Source: Metaclostridioides mangenotii
GTDB lineage: Bacteria > Bacillota > Clostridia > Peptostreptococcales > Peptostreptococcaceae
Direction of reading: 5' to 3'
Assembly: GCF_017873185.1 (NCBI RefSeq)
Contig: NZ_JAGGJX010000002.1
Coordinates: 62,001 to 126,000, forward strand
Length of the DNA: 64,000 nt
The first letter of the stretch is position 1; each line of letters opens with the position of its first letter. The notes under the pieces were generated by a model. It was not told the DNA's origin and searched no databases. It saw nothing but the letters and a program-made list of their open reading frames with translations. A program made the translations under genes and the position numbers. Shown piece by piece: positions 10,995-21,335 of this stretch.

Positions 10995-11930
10995 ATGAAA
11001 GTATTATTCACAGTTAAATACGATGAAGAAAAATTAGATACAATAAGAAACTTAGGATATGAAGTAATATATAAATCTGAGAGAATTATAGAAAACAATG
11101 ATGAAATAAACGAAGTTGATGCTTTGGTAACTTATGACAGTTTTTCGAGACTAGATATAAAACAAATGAAAAACTTAAAATATATACAGACAACAAGCGT
11201 AGGAATAGATCAAATTCCTAAAGAAGAAATAATTAATAGAGATATAATGGTCGCTAATAATAGAGGTGGATACAGCATACCTATTGGTGAGTGGATAGTT
11301 AAGTCTATATTAGACATATACAAAAACACAATTAGCTTTTATAAAAATCAACAAAATAAAGAGTGGAAGACAGATTTTACAACAAGAGAAATTAGCGGCC
11401 TTAGAGTTGGATTTTTAGGAACTGGAACAATTGCAACCGAAGCTGCAAAGAGATTAAAACCTTTCGATGTTGAAATATGGGGTGTAAACACGAAGGGAAG
11501 CAATAGAGATTACTTTGATAAATGCTTTGCAACTTCAGATATGGACGAGGTTTTTAAAGAATGCGATGTTGTCGTAGCATCAATGCCGTCAACAAAAGAG
11601 ACAATAGGGCTTGTCAATAAAGATAAGTTTGAACTTATGAAAGAAGGATCTGCTTTTATAAACATAGGTAGAGGAAATCTGATAAATCAAGATGATTTAA
11701 TAAACTGCATAGAAAAATTTAGAGGAGTTGCCTTAGATGTGTTTGAAGAAGAGCCTTTAAATAAAGATAGTAAACTATGGGAGTTTGAAAATTTAATAGC
11801 AACACCTCACAACTCTTGGTGGTCAGATAAAAATCCGGATAGAGTATTCAATTTGGTGCACAATAACCTAGAAAAATTTATAAAAGGAGCACAACTAAAA
11901 AATGTTGTGAACCTAAAAAAAGGATATTAA
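10995..11930 (+). CDS. D-isomer-specific 2-hydroxyacid dehydrogenase family protein
   Basis: 311 residues with the split-domain architecture of the D-2-hydroxyacid dehydrogenases. The Rossmann motif GFLGTGTIA lies near residue 140. The catalytic set is visible as Arg in NIGRGNLI, Glu in DVFEEEPL and His in ATPHNSWW. It should oxidise or reduce a 2-hydroxy/2-keto acid with NAD(H); glycerate, phosphoglycerate and lactate-type substrates cannot be separated by sequence alone. There is no ACT or other C-terminal domain, so it is not a regulated serA type. GAGGGGG precedes the ATG. It lies 67 bp before ligA and may be read with it. Confidence 0.8.
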   Translation: MKVLFTVKYDEEKLDTIRNLGYEVIYKSERIIENNDEINEVDALVTYDSFSRLDIKQMKNLKYIQTTSVGIDQIPKEEIINRDIMVANNRGGYSIPIGEWIVKSILDIYKNTISFYKNQQNKEWKTDFTTREISGLRVGFLGTGTIATEAAKRLKPFDVEIWGVNTKGSNRDYFDKCFATSDMDEVFKECDVVVASMPSTKETIGLVNKDKFELMKEGSAFINIGRGNLINQDDLINCIEKFRGVALDVFEEEPLNKDSKLWEFENLIATPHNSWWSDKNPDRVFNLVHNNLEKFIKGAQLKNVVNLKKGY

Positions 11931-11994
11931 GGTATAAAAGTTTAAAATAAAATAGAGAATAAATAGAAAATATATTGCAATAGGAGATAATTAA

Positions 11995-14022
<2,028 letters not shown>

Positions 14023-14093
14023 GCTAAAAATTGCTCACATAATGTAGAAAACTTTGACAAATAGTGTTAGGCTTTTAATTAGAGAATAATGAT

Positions 14094-14193
14094 CAAAGAA
14101 AGGCAAGAAAATATAGCTAAAGAAAAACAAGAACAAAATAGCTGAATAAAAGCAAGAACAGTATAGCTAAACAAATGAAAGAACAATATAGCT
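14094..14193 (+). repeat. Four imperfect 25-bp tandem repeats between ligA and rph
   Basis: Four consecutive units of exactly 25 bp (14094-14118, 14119-14143, 14144-14168, 14169-14193), each ending in ATAGCT and holding an AAGAA(C)A core. The last unit ends just before the rph ribosome site (TAGGAGAGG). The strand is very purine/A-rich. They carry no long open frame. Confidence 0.85.
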
Positions 14194-14209
14194 TAGGAGA
14201 GGAATAAGT

Positions 14210-15559
14210 ATGGCGAGAATTGATGGAAGAAGTTTTGATGATATAAGACCTGTAAAGATAACGAGAAATTACACTAAGTATGCAGAAGGATCAGTACTTA
14301 TAGAAATGGGAGAAACTAAAGTAATTTGTACTGCATATGTTGAAGATAAAGTACCACCTTTTTTAAGAAATACTGGAAAAGGATGGATAAATGCTGAGTA
14401 CTCAATGCTTCCAATGTCTACTAAGCAAAGAAAAATAAGAGATGCAGTTAGAGGAAAACTAGATGGTAGAACTCAAGAAATTCAGAGATTTATAGGTAGA
14501 TCGATAAGATCTGTTGTAGATTTAGATAAAATAGGCGAGAGAACTATTTGGGTTGACTGTGATGTGATCCAGGCAGATGGCGGAACTAGAACAGCTTCAA
14601 TTACTGGGGCTTTTGTAGCAGTGGCAGATGCTATATATAAAATGTACAAAGAAAAGATTATTAAGGAAATGCCTATAACTAGTTTTGTATCAGCTGTTAG
14701 TGTCGGTGTTGTAGACCAGAAGTACATTTTAGATTTATGTTATGAAGAAGATTATAAAGCTTCAGTCGATATGAACATCGTTATGACAAATAGAGGTGAG
14801 TTTGTCGAAGTTCAAGGAGCAGGAGAGGATAAGCCTTTTTCTAAAAAAGATTTGTATATGCTATTAGAAATCGCTGAGATTGGGAATAAAGAGCTTATAA
14901 AGATACAAAAAGAAGTTCTTGGCGAAATAACTGAGGAAATAATCGGAATGGAGTACGGCAAAGAGATAGTAGTAGCGACAAGTAATAAAAATAAATTAAA
15001 AGAGATGAACTCTATTCTAAAAGGTTTAGATTATAATATATACACACTAAAAGATTTAGATTTAGATAAGATAGAGATCGTAGAAGACGGGAAAACTTTT
15101 GAACATAATTCATTAATCAAGGCTAGAAGAATTGCGAAGGAAACTAAAATGATAGTTATAGCAGATGATTCTGGACTTGAAGTCGACGCTTTAGGTGGAA
15201 AACCAGGTATTTTCTCAGCTAGATTTGCTGGAGAAAATGCCACAGATGAAGACAACAGAAAAAAACTTCTAGAAGACTTGAAAGATGTGCCTGAAGGAAA
15301 AAGAGGCGCAAAGTTTGTATCTGCGATCGCTGTTGTATTCCCAGATGGAAAGACATTTACTGTTAGGGGTACATGCGATGGAAGAATTGGATTTGAAGAA
15401 GTTGGAGAAAATGGATTTGGATATGACAGCTTGTTTATAGTAGATGAGTACAACAAAACATTTGCAGAAATGTCTAGCGATATGAAAAATACTATAAGTC
15501 ATAGAGCTCAAGCTTTAAGATTTATGAGAGTTGAATTTGAAAAGAGAGTTAATAAATAA
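14210..15559 (+). CDS. rph: Fused RNase PH / XTP-dITP pyrophosphatase (Rph-RdgB)
   Basis: 449 residues joining two enzymes usually separate. Residues 1-~245 are RNase PH, the phosphate-dependent 3'-5' exonuclease of tRNA ends (start [14 protein letters not shown], later [10 protein letters not shown] and [17 protein letters not shown]). Residues ~250-447 are RdgB/HAM1, which removes ITP and XTP from the nucleotide pool: [33 protein letters not shown] and SHRAQAL are all intact. There is no stop or frameshift at the joint. A strong GGAGAGG site precedes the ATG. Its stop overlaps the next ATG by one base, so the two are translationally coupled. Confidence 0.93.
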   Translation: MARIDGRSFDDIRPVKITRNYTKYAEGSVLIEMGETKVICTAYVEDKVPPFLRNTGKGWINAEYSMLPMSTKQRKIRDAVRGKLDGRTQEIQRFIGRSIRSVVDLDKIGERTIWVDCDVIQADGGTRTASITGAFVAVADAIYKMYKEKIIKEMPITSFVSAVSVGVVDQKYILDLCYEEDYKASVDMNIVMTNRGEFVEVQGAGEDKPFSKKDLYMLLEIAEIGNKELIKIQKEVLGEITEEIIGMEYGKEIVVATSNKNKLKEMNSILKGLDYNIYTLKDLDLDKIEIVEDGKTFEHNSLIKARRIAKETKMIVIADDSGLEVDALGGKPGIFSARFAGENATDEDNRKKLLEDLKDVPEGKRGAKFVSAIAVVFPDGKTFTVRGTCDGRIGFEEVGENGFGYDSLFIVDEYNKTFAEMSSDMKNTISHRAQALRFMRVEFEKRVNK

Positions 15560-16029
15560 TGAAAGTCGGAATAGTAAGCGATACTCATAGAATTAAGAAT
15601 ACCATTGATAAAGCTATAGAGTATCTAAAAGATTGCAGTTTGATTCTTCACGCAGGAGACAACTTTGTAGATTCGAAATATATCAACCAAGCTACAGGCA
15701 TAGACATTATTGCAGTAAAGGGAAATTGTGACTATGAAAATGTAGAAGAAGAATTGATATTTAATATAGAAGATAAAAAGGTGTTTTTATGTCATGGTCA
15801 TAAATATAATGTGAAAAGCGGTGTAGAATCTCTTAAGAAAAAAGCTAAAGAACTTGATATAGATATTGTTGTATTTGGGCACACACATACACCGTATCGA
15901 GATCAAGAAGATGGTATACTTTTTTTGAACCCTGGAAGTGCTTCTATTCCTAGACAAGTTAGTTATCCAAGTATTGTGATAATGGGAATAAATGGCGAAA
16001 AAGTAGATGTAAAAGAAGTGAGACTGTAA
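15559..16029 (+). CDS. YfcE/MJ0936-type metallophosphoesterase
   Basis: 156 residues with every metal-binding motif of the calcineurin-like phosphodiesterases: SDTH (residues 7-10), HAGD, KGNCD, CHGH and the closing GHTHTP. Members of this subgroup are small cytoplasmic phosphodiesterases active on artificial substrates; the physiological one is unknown. The ATG overlaps the rph-rdgB stop codon (TAATG), so it sits in that operon, an order common in Firmicutes. Confidence 0.85.
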   Translation: MKVGIVSDTHRIKNTIDKAIEYLKDCSLILHAGDNFVDSKYINQATGIDIIAVKGNCDYENVEEELIFNIEDKKVFLCHGHKYNVKSGVESLKKKAKELDIDIVVFGHTHTPYRDQEDGILFLNPGSASIPRQVSYPSIVIMGINGEKVDVKEVRL

Positions 16030-16065
16030 GCTGAATATAATTGTTAAATTCATATGATGGTTTAC

Positions 16066-16095
16066 TTGTAAATAAAAAAACTTATGTGATATAAT
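16066..16095 (+). promoter_or_regulatory. Sigma-A promoter for tig
   Basis: TTGTAA (16066-16071), 18-bp spacer, then TGA-TATAAT (extended -10, 16087-16095), 80 bases before the tig start. Confidence 0.7.
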
Positions 16096-16175
16096 TAAGA
16101 GGTTGCATTATTGAACGAATGAATTATAATACCAATATGGGGAATTGCATAAAGATTATTAGGAGGAGTAAAATA

Positions 16176-17462
16176 ATGAAAGCAGAACTAATTAAAAAAG
16201 AAGGAAATAAGGTTAATTTTAAAATAACAGTAGATAGAAAAAGTTTTGATTTGTCAGTTGAAAAAGCTTACAAAAAAACTAGAAAAAATTACAATATACC
16301 AGGATTTAGAAAGGGTAAAGCTCCAAGAGTAGTTTTAGAAACTCAATTTGGAAAGGGGCTTTTCTATAACGACGCTATAGAAATACTATTCCCAGAAGTT
16401 TATCCAGAAGCAGTAAAAGAATTAGATTTAGATCCAATAGATAATCCAGACCTAGATGTTGAAGAAATAAGCGAAGATAACGGAATAGTAATGGTTCTTA
16501 ACGTTGAAGTTAAACCTGAGTTTGAATTGGGTATATATAAAGGTATAGAAGTAGAAAAAGTTGATGATACTGTAAAAGATGAAGATATAGATGCTAAGTT
16601 AAATCAAATGTTAGAAAACAATGCTAGAATGGTAAGTGTTCCAGAAAAAGCTATTGAAGATGGAGATACAGCTGTAATAGATTTTGAAGGATTTGACAAT
16701 GAGGTTGCTTTTGAAGGTGGAAAAGGTGAAAACCACAACCTTGTTATAGGATCAAACTCATTTATACCAGGATTTGAAGAGCAATTAGTTGGTAAAAAAG
16801 CTGGAGATGATGTAGATGTAAATGTTACATTCCCAGAAGAGTACCATGCTGAAGATTTAGCTGGTAAGCCAGTAGTATTCAAAGTTTCTATAAAAGATGT
16901 AAAAGTTAAAGAATTATCTACTCTAGATGACGAGTTTGCTAAAGATGTTAGTGAATTTGATACTTTAGACGAACTTAAAAAAGACACTAGAATAAAATTA
17001 GAAGAAGAAGCAAAAGTTGGAGCTGAAAACGAATTAAGAAGCAAAGTTGTAGAAAAAGTTGCTGAAGGTACAGAAGTAGATGTTCCTGAAGTTATGGTAA
17101 AAACTCAAATAGACAATATGTTGAACGAGTTACACTATCAACTACAAGCTCAAGGATTTGGTTTAGATCAGCTTTTATCAATGACAGGTAGAACTATTGA
17201 TGAGATGAAAGAAGAAAGAAAAGACGAAGCTCAAAAGGTTGTTAAATCATCATTAGTATTAGAAGCTATCTGTGATAAAGAAGAAATAGGAGCTACTGAA
17301 GAAGAACTTAACACTGAATTAGAATCAATGGCTACTATGTACAATATGAAGTTAGATGAATTAAAGAAAGCATTAAGAGCAGAAGATTTAGAAGATATAA
17401 AAAATCAAATCAAGATGAGAAAAACAATAGATTTATTAGTTGAAAATGCAAAATTAGCATAA
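16176..17462 (+). CDS. tig: Trigger factor (ribosome-associated chaperone and prolyl isomerase)
   Basis: 428 residues, the family's normal length. The ribosome-binding domain carries the signature GFRKGKAPR (about residues 42-50). The FKBP-like isomerase domain follows (DGDTAVIDFEGF ... FIPGFEEQLVGKKAGD, about 160-215), then the long helical C-terminal cradle. It shields nascent chains at the ribosome exit. The start is the ATG at 16176 with AGGAGG upstream; a 19-residue longer reading frame has no ribosome site. It begins the tig-clpP-clpP-clpX block, the standard order in Firmicutes apart from the second clpP. Confidence 0.97.
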   Translation: MKAELIKKEGNKVNFKITVDRKSFDLSVEKAYKKTRKNYNIPGFRKGKAPRVVLETQFGKGLFYNDAIEILFPEVYPEAVKELDLDPIDNPDLDVEEISEDNGIVMVLNVEVKPEFELGIYKGIEVEKVDDTVKDEDIDAKLNQMLENNARMVSVPEKAIEDGDTAVIDFEGFDNEVAFEGGKGENHNLVIGSNSFIPGFEEQLVGKKAGDDVDVNVTFPEEYHAEDLAGKPVVFKVSIKDVKVKELSTLDDEFAKDVSEFDTLDELKKDTRIKLEEEAKVGAENELRSKVVEKVAEGTEVDVPEVMVKTQIDNMLNELHYQLQAQGFGLDQLLSMTGRTIDEMKEERKDEAQKVVKSSLVLEAICDKEEIGATEEELNTELESMATMYNMKLDELKKALRAEDLEDIKNQIKMRKTIDLLVENAKLA

Positions 17463-17480
17463 TTAAATACAATAAATAAC

Positions 17481-17507
17481 TTGCAGTGGGTGGCTAGCCC
17501 ACTGCAA
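17481..17507 (+). other. Perfect hairpin between tig and clpP
   Basis: TTGCAGTGGG and CCCACTGCAA form a perfect 10-bp stem with a 7-base loop. There is no T-run, so it is more likely an RNA processing or stability element, or a weak attenuator, than a full terminator. Confidence 0.6.
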
Positions 17508-17535
17508 ATTGTATAGATAAAAGGGGGTATGGCAT

Positions 17536-18120
17536 ATGGCATTAGTACCTGTAGTTGTTGAACAAACAGGAAGAGGAGAGAGATCTTATGATATCTACTC
17601 AAGATTATTAAAAGATAGAATTATATTTCTTGGCGATCAAGTCGACGATGTTACTTCAGGATTAGTAGTAGCTCAGATGTTATTTCTAGAAGCAGATGAC
17701 CCTGATAAAGATATACATTTATACATTAATTCTCCAGGTGGAAGTATTACAGCTGGAATGGCTATATATGACACTATGCAATATATCAAACCAGATGTAA
17801 GTACTATATGTATAGGAATGGCTGCATCAATGGGAGCTTTCTTGCTTGCAGCAGGAGCAAAAGGAAAGAGATTAGCTTTACCAAACAGTGAGATCATGAT
17901 ACACCAACCACTTGGTGGAACTCAAGGTCAAGCGACAGATATAGAAATTCATGCTAAAAGAATACTTAAAACTAAAGAAACTCTTAATAAAATTTTATCT
18001 GAGAGAACTGGTCAATCATTAGAAAAAATTAAAATGGATACAGAACGCGATAACTTTATGAGTGCGATTGAAGCAAAAGAATACGGTTTAATAGATGAAG
18101 TTGTTGCAAATAGACCATAG
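17536..18120 (+). CDS. clpP: ATP-dependent Clp protease proteolytic subunit (first copy)
   Basis: 194 residues, the usual ClpP length. The catalytic triad is intact: Ser98 in GMAASMGAF, His123 in MIHQPLGG and Asp172 in ERDNFM. It forms the tetradecameric barrel that degrades proteins fed by ClpX or ClpC. AAGGGGG precedes the ATG. The next gene is a second, nearly identical clpP; the two differ at about 25 positions (roughly 87% identity by hand count), so this is a local duplication with both copies apparently functional. Confidence 0.97.
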   Translation: MALVPVVVEQTGRGERSYDIYSRLLKDRIIFLGDQVDDVTSGLVVAQMLFLEADDPDKDIHLYINSPGGSITAGMAIYDTMQYIKPDVSTICIGMAASMGAFLLAAGAKGKRLALPNSEIMIHQPLGGTQGQATDIEIHAKRILKTKETLNKILSERTGQSLEKIKMDTERDNFMSAIEAKEYGLIDEVVANRP

Positions 18121-18166
18121 TATATCTATCTAAGTTTGATAAATAATAAAAAAGGGGGGAATGCAA

Positions 18167-18757
18167 ATGGCATCAGTACCTGTAGTTGTTGAGCAAACTG
18201 GAAGAGGAGAAAGATCTTACGATATTTACTCAAGGTTACTAAAAGATAGAATAATATTTTTAGGTGAAGAAGTAAATGATATTACAGCTGGACTTGTAGT
18301 AGCACAGCTTTTATTCTTAGAGGCGGACGATCCGGATAAGGATATATACCTATATATAAATTCTCCAGGAGGAAGTGTTACAGCTGGGATGGCTATATAC
18401 GATACTATGCAGTATATCAAACCAGATGTAAGCACAATCTGTATAGGAATGGCTGCATCAATGGGAGCTTTTTTACTTACAGCAGGAGCAAAAGGAAAGA
18501 GATTCGCTTTACCAAACAGTGAAGTTATGATACATCAACCACTTGGTGGAACAAGAGGTCAAGCAACAGATATAGAAATACACACTAAAAGGTTATTAAA
18601 TATTAAAGAAACAATAAATACAATTTTATCAGAGAGATCAGGTCAACCACTTGAAAAAGTTAAGATGGATACTGAGCGTGATAATTTTATGAGTGCTGAA
18701 GAAGCAAAAGAATATGGTTTAATTGACGAAGTAATTACAAACAAAAACAGACCGTAG
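18167..18757 (+). CDS. clpP: ATP-dependent Clp protease proteolytic subunit (second, tandem copy)
   Basis: 196 residues, with the same triad (Ser98, His123, Asp172) as the copy just upstream. Changes cluster in the handle and C-terminal surface (for example [11 protein letters not shown] against [11 protein letters not shown]) and a KN insertion near the end, while the catalytic core and hydrophobic cleft positions are kept. The ATG at 18167 is chosen because GGGGGG lies 8 bases upstream; an ATG two codons earlier is too close to it. clpX follows after 11 bases, so this copy is the one tightly coupled with clpX. Mixed heptamers are possible. Confidence 0.95.
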   Translation: MASVPVVVEQTGRGERSYDIYSRLLKDRIIFLGEEVNDITAGLVVAQLLFLEADDPDKDIYLYINSPGGSVTAGMAIYDTMQYIKPDVSTICIGMAASMGAFLLTAGAKGKRFALPNSEVMIHQPLGGTRGQATDIEIHTKRLLNIKETINTILSERSGQPLEKVKMDTERDNFMSAEEAKEYGLIDEVITNKNRP

Positions 18758-18768
18758 GGAGGGTTAAT

Positions 18769-20019
18769 ATGTCTAAATACGAAGATAAACGACAATTAAA
18801 ATGTTCGTTCTGCGGTAAAAATCAAGATCAAGTGAGAAGATTAATTGCAGGCCCAAATGTTTACATTTGTGATGAATGTGTTGAGCTTTGTGACGAAATT
18901 ATCCAAGAGGAAATGGAAGATGTTATAGAAGATAGTTCTATATCTCTACCAAAGCCAAAAGAGATGATGGAGATACTAAACGACTATGTTATTGGTCAAG
19001 AAAAAGCTAAGAAATCTCTATCAGTAGCAGTCTACAATCATTATAAGAGAATAGGCGGGAAAAAAGCTATCTCTAAAGATGTTGAGATTCAAAAGAGTAA
19101 TGTTCTATTACTAGGTCCAACTGGTTCTGGAAAAACACTACTGGCACAAACATTAGCCAAAACCTTAAATGTACCTTTTGCAATGGCAGATGCAACTTCT
19201 TTAACAGAAGCTGGATACGTTGGAGAAGATGTTGAAAACATACTTTTAAAACTTATTCAAGCAGCGGATTTTGATATTGAAAAAGCAGAAAAGGGAATCA
19301 TCTATATAGATGAGATAGATAAAATAGCTAGAAAATCTGAAAACCCATCCATCACTAGAGACGTTAGTGGTGAAGGTGTTCAACAGTCACTTCTTAAAAT
19401 ACTAGAAGGTACAGTTGCAAATGTTCCGCCACAAGGTGGAAGAAAACACCCACACCAAGAATTTTTAAAGATAGATACTACTAATATACTGTTTATATTA
19501 GGTGGGGCTTTCGATGGCATAGAAAAAATCATCCAAAAACGTGGAGGAGATAAGACTCTAGGTTTTGGAGCTAAGATAGAAAGCAAGAAAGATATGGATA
19601 TCGGTAAGATGTACGCAAAAGTTCTTCCAGAAGACCTGCTTAAATTCGGTATAATTCCTGAATTTATAGGAAGAATACCAGTAATAGCAACTTTACAATT
19701 ACTGGATGAAAGTGCGTTGGTTCGTATACTTCAAGAGCCAAAAAATGCTCTTGTTAAACAGTACAAAAAATTATTTGAACTTGACGACGCTGAGCTAGAG
19801 TTCGAAGACGCCGCGCTAAAAGCTATTGCTAAAAAGGCTATAGAGAGAAATACAGGTGCAAGGGGTCTTAGAAGTATTGTCGAAGAGATCATGATGGAAA
19901 CTATGTTTGAGGTACCATCAAGAGAAAATATTAAGAAGGTTATAGTTACAGAAGAGTCTGTTAAAGATTCTGATGTCGAGCCTGAAATTGTACTTAAAGA
20001 TCAAGAAGAGAGTGCATAG
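18769..20019 (+). CDS. clpX: ClpX AAA+ unfoldase
   Basis: 416 residues. The N-terminal zinc-binding domain has four cysteines (CSFC ... CDEC, residues ~14-39). The AAA+ module follows, with Walker A GPTGSGKT (near residue 122), Walker [10 protein letters not shown], sensor and the GAR-type pore region, and an IGF-like loop for ClpP docking (KTLGFGA, about residue 265). It unfolds substrates and feeds ClpP. GGAGGG sits before the ATG. The gene ends the tig-clpP-clpP-clpX unit with a terminator 11 bp later. Confidence 0.97.
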   Translation: MSKYEDKRQLKCSFCGKNQDQVRRLIAGPNVYICDECVELCDEIIQEEMEDVIEDSSISLPKPKEMMEILNDYVIGQEKAKKSLSVAVYNHYKRIGGKKAISKDVEIQKSNVLLLGPTGSGKTLLAQTLAKTLNVPFAMADATSLTEAGYVGEDVENILLKLIQAADFDIEKAEKGIIYIDEIDKIARKSENPSITRDVSGEGVQQSLLKILEGTVANVPPQGGRKHPHQEFLKIDTTNILFILGGAFDGIEKIIQKRGGDKTLGFGAKIESKKDMDIGKMYAKVLPEDLLKFGIIPEFIGRIPVIATLQLLDESALVRILQEPKNALVKQYKKLFELDDAELEFEDAALKAIAKKAIERNTGARGLRSIVEEIMMETMFEVPSRENIKKVIVTEESVKDSDVEPEIVLKDQEESA

Positions 20020-20025
20020 CATATA

Positions 20026-20055
20026 AAAAAGGAGCTTTATTAAGCTCCTTTTTTA
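20026..20055. terminator. Terminator after clpX
   Basis: AAAAAAGGAGCTT pairs with AAGCTCCTTTTTT; the A and T runs on both sides make it usable from either strand, which suits the convergent clpX and chromate transporter genes. Confidence 0.9.
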
Positions 20056-20086
20056 TAATTTAATCAAAAAGTTATTTATTTTTTAG

Positions 20087-20155
20087 ATTATAAATATCAC
20101 ATATGTGCTATTTATAATGTAATAAATCTTTATAGTAATTTATTACATTATAAAT
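20087..20155. repeat. Three overlapping inverted arms giving two alternative hairpins
   Basis: Arm A (ATTATAAATA, 20087-20096) pairs with arm B (TATTTATAAT, 20109-20118) around CACATATGTG, a near-perfect 32-bp palindrome. Arm B extended (20110-20127) also pairs perfectly over 18 bp with arm C (20138-20155), which contains the stop codon of the minus-strand chromate transporter gene. The two structures exclude each other. Confidence 0.8.
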
Positions 20156-20673
20156 GTGAGAGCTATTCCTATTGCGCCGTATATGAAAATTATTGCTATT
20201 GATCCGATTTTCTTCTTATGTAGTATATAGTACGAAGTTATAAAAGCTACAATAGCGTATAAATTCCATGGAACATCCTTACCAGAAGAAAATGCTGCTG
20301 CAAGGATAAAACCTATTGTGATAGGTCTAAGCACAATAAGTAAATTTTCAATTTTTTTATTATCTTTAAATTTGTCAAATAGTCGTGAAATAATTGTAAG
20401 TCCGATTATTGCAAATAAAGATACACCTATTGTAGCTGCCAATGAGCCTAATACGCCTGCTGTCTTAAAGCCTACAAATGTAGCGCTGTTGATAGCTACA
20501 GGACCAGGAGTTGACTGTGATATAGCTAGCAAATCTAGGAATTCTTGACTAGTAATAAGGTGGTTTTTCGTTATAAACTCCTGTTGTATAAATGGAAGCA
20601 TAGCATAACCTCCACCAAAACTAAAGGCACCTATTTTGAAGAATAATAAAAAAAGTAATATTATTTTTGACAT
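20143..20673 (-). CDS. Chromate transporter family protein, second half-size subunit
   Basis: 176 residues, one CHR domain. The start MSKIILLFLLFFKIGAFSFGGGYAM has the family's FGGGYAM.P motif and SQSTPGPVAINSATFVGF the second conserved block. About six hydrophobic segments. Half-size CHR proteins work in pairs, and the partner lies directly upstream with a 13-base overlap. Family members export chromate; in anaerobes without chromate stress the real substrate may be another anion. The ATG has GGAGGGGG upstream. It lies on the minus strand, convergent with clpX. Confidence 0.88.
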   Translation of the reverse strand: MSKIILLFLLFFKIGAFSFGGGYAMLPFIQQEFITKNHLITSQEFLDLLAISQSTPGPVAINSATFVGFKTAGVLGSLAATIGVSLFAIIGLTIISRLFDKFKDNKKIENLLIVLRPITIGFILAAAFSSGKDVPWNLYAIVAFITSYYILHKKKIGSIAIIFIYGAIGIALTFIM

Positions 20674-21173
20674 AAGCTATACACTCCCCCTCCGATGATT
20701 AAATAAACAGGGCTAATATTAAATGCGGCGACACAAACAAATGTAATCACCAAAATAATTATATTTACTTTAGTCTTTGGTAGTTTTTCAAAAAGACTAG
20801 CAAATGAGTGGAGTATAAGAGCTATAACCACTGGTGCAACTCCCATAAAGAAGCCATCTAAAATTTTAGAAGATGAATTTTTAAAGTACAAATACGAAAC
20901 TGTCAGTACAATAAAAAATGATGGAAGAGCTGAGCCGAGAGCACATACTAGTACTCCAGGTATTTTATATAATCTATAACCAAGTAAAACTGATATATTA
21001 ATAGCTAATACACCCGGATAGCTTTGAGCTATAGATAGATAGTCTAGAAATTCTTCTTCTGTGAGAAGGTCTTGTTTTGTAACAAGCTCATCTTGGATAA
21101 GAGGAACCATGGCATAACCACCGCCAAAAGTAAAAGCTCCTATCTTTAAGAAAGTTAAAAATAGTTTAAACAT
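20661..21173 (-). CDS. Chromate transporter family protein, first half-size subunit
   Basis: 170 residues from the ATG at 21173, chosen because GGAGG lies 8 bases upstream; an ATG five codons earlier overlaps that site. It holds one CHR domain: FTFGGGYAMVPLIQDE near the start and AQSYPGVLAINISVLLGY in the middle. Hydrophobic helices fill most of the chain. It pairs with the downstream half-size gene, which it overlaps, so they should make one antiparallel transporter in the cytoplasmic membrane. Divergent from lon. Confidence 0.88.
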   Translation of the reverse strand: MFKLFLTFLKIGAFTFGGGYAMVPLIQDELVTKQDLLTEEEFLDYLSIAQSYPGVLAINISVLLGYRLYKIPGVLVCALGSALPSFFIVLTVSYLYFKNSSSKILDGFFMGVAPVVIALILHSFASLFEKLPKTKVNIIILVITFVCVAAFNISPVYLIIGGGVYSLCQK

Positions 21174-21265
21174 AATGCAAGCCTCCATAATGTAAAGTTT
21201 GTAGTACCACTATATTATATCATAAGAAGTAGATATTAAAATATTATTAAATGACAGCTATTATG

Positions 21266-21294
21266 TTGAAAATTAGTTATCGTAAATATATAAT
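21266..21294 (+). promoter_or_regulatory. Sigma-A promoter for lon
   Basis: TTGAAA (21266-21271), 17-bp spacer, TATAAT (21289-21294), 42 bases before the start. No CIRCE or CtsR-type repeat was seen beside it. Confidence 0.75.
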
Positions 21295-21335
21295 ATAACA
21301 AGCGACACTAAAAGTATAAGTAAAGGAGATATGAT

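Noticed and set aside
15031-15511. Minus-strand open frames of 80-141 codons opposite rph-rdgB
   Set aside because: They oppose a gene with intact conserved motifs, lack ribosome sites and have Ser-rich antisense composition.
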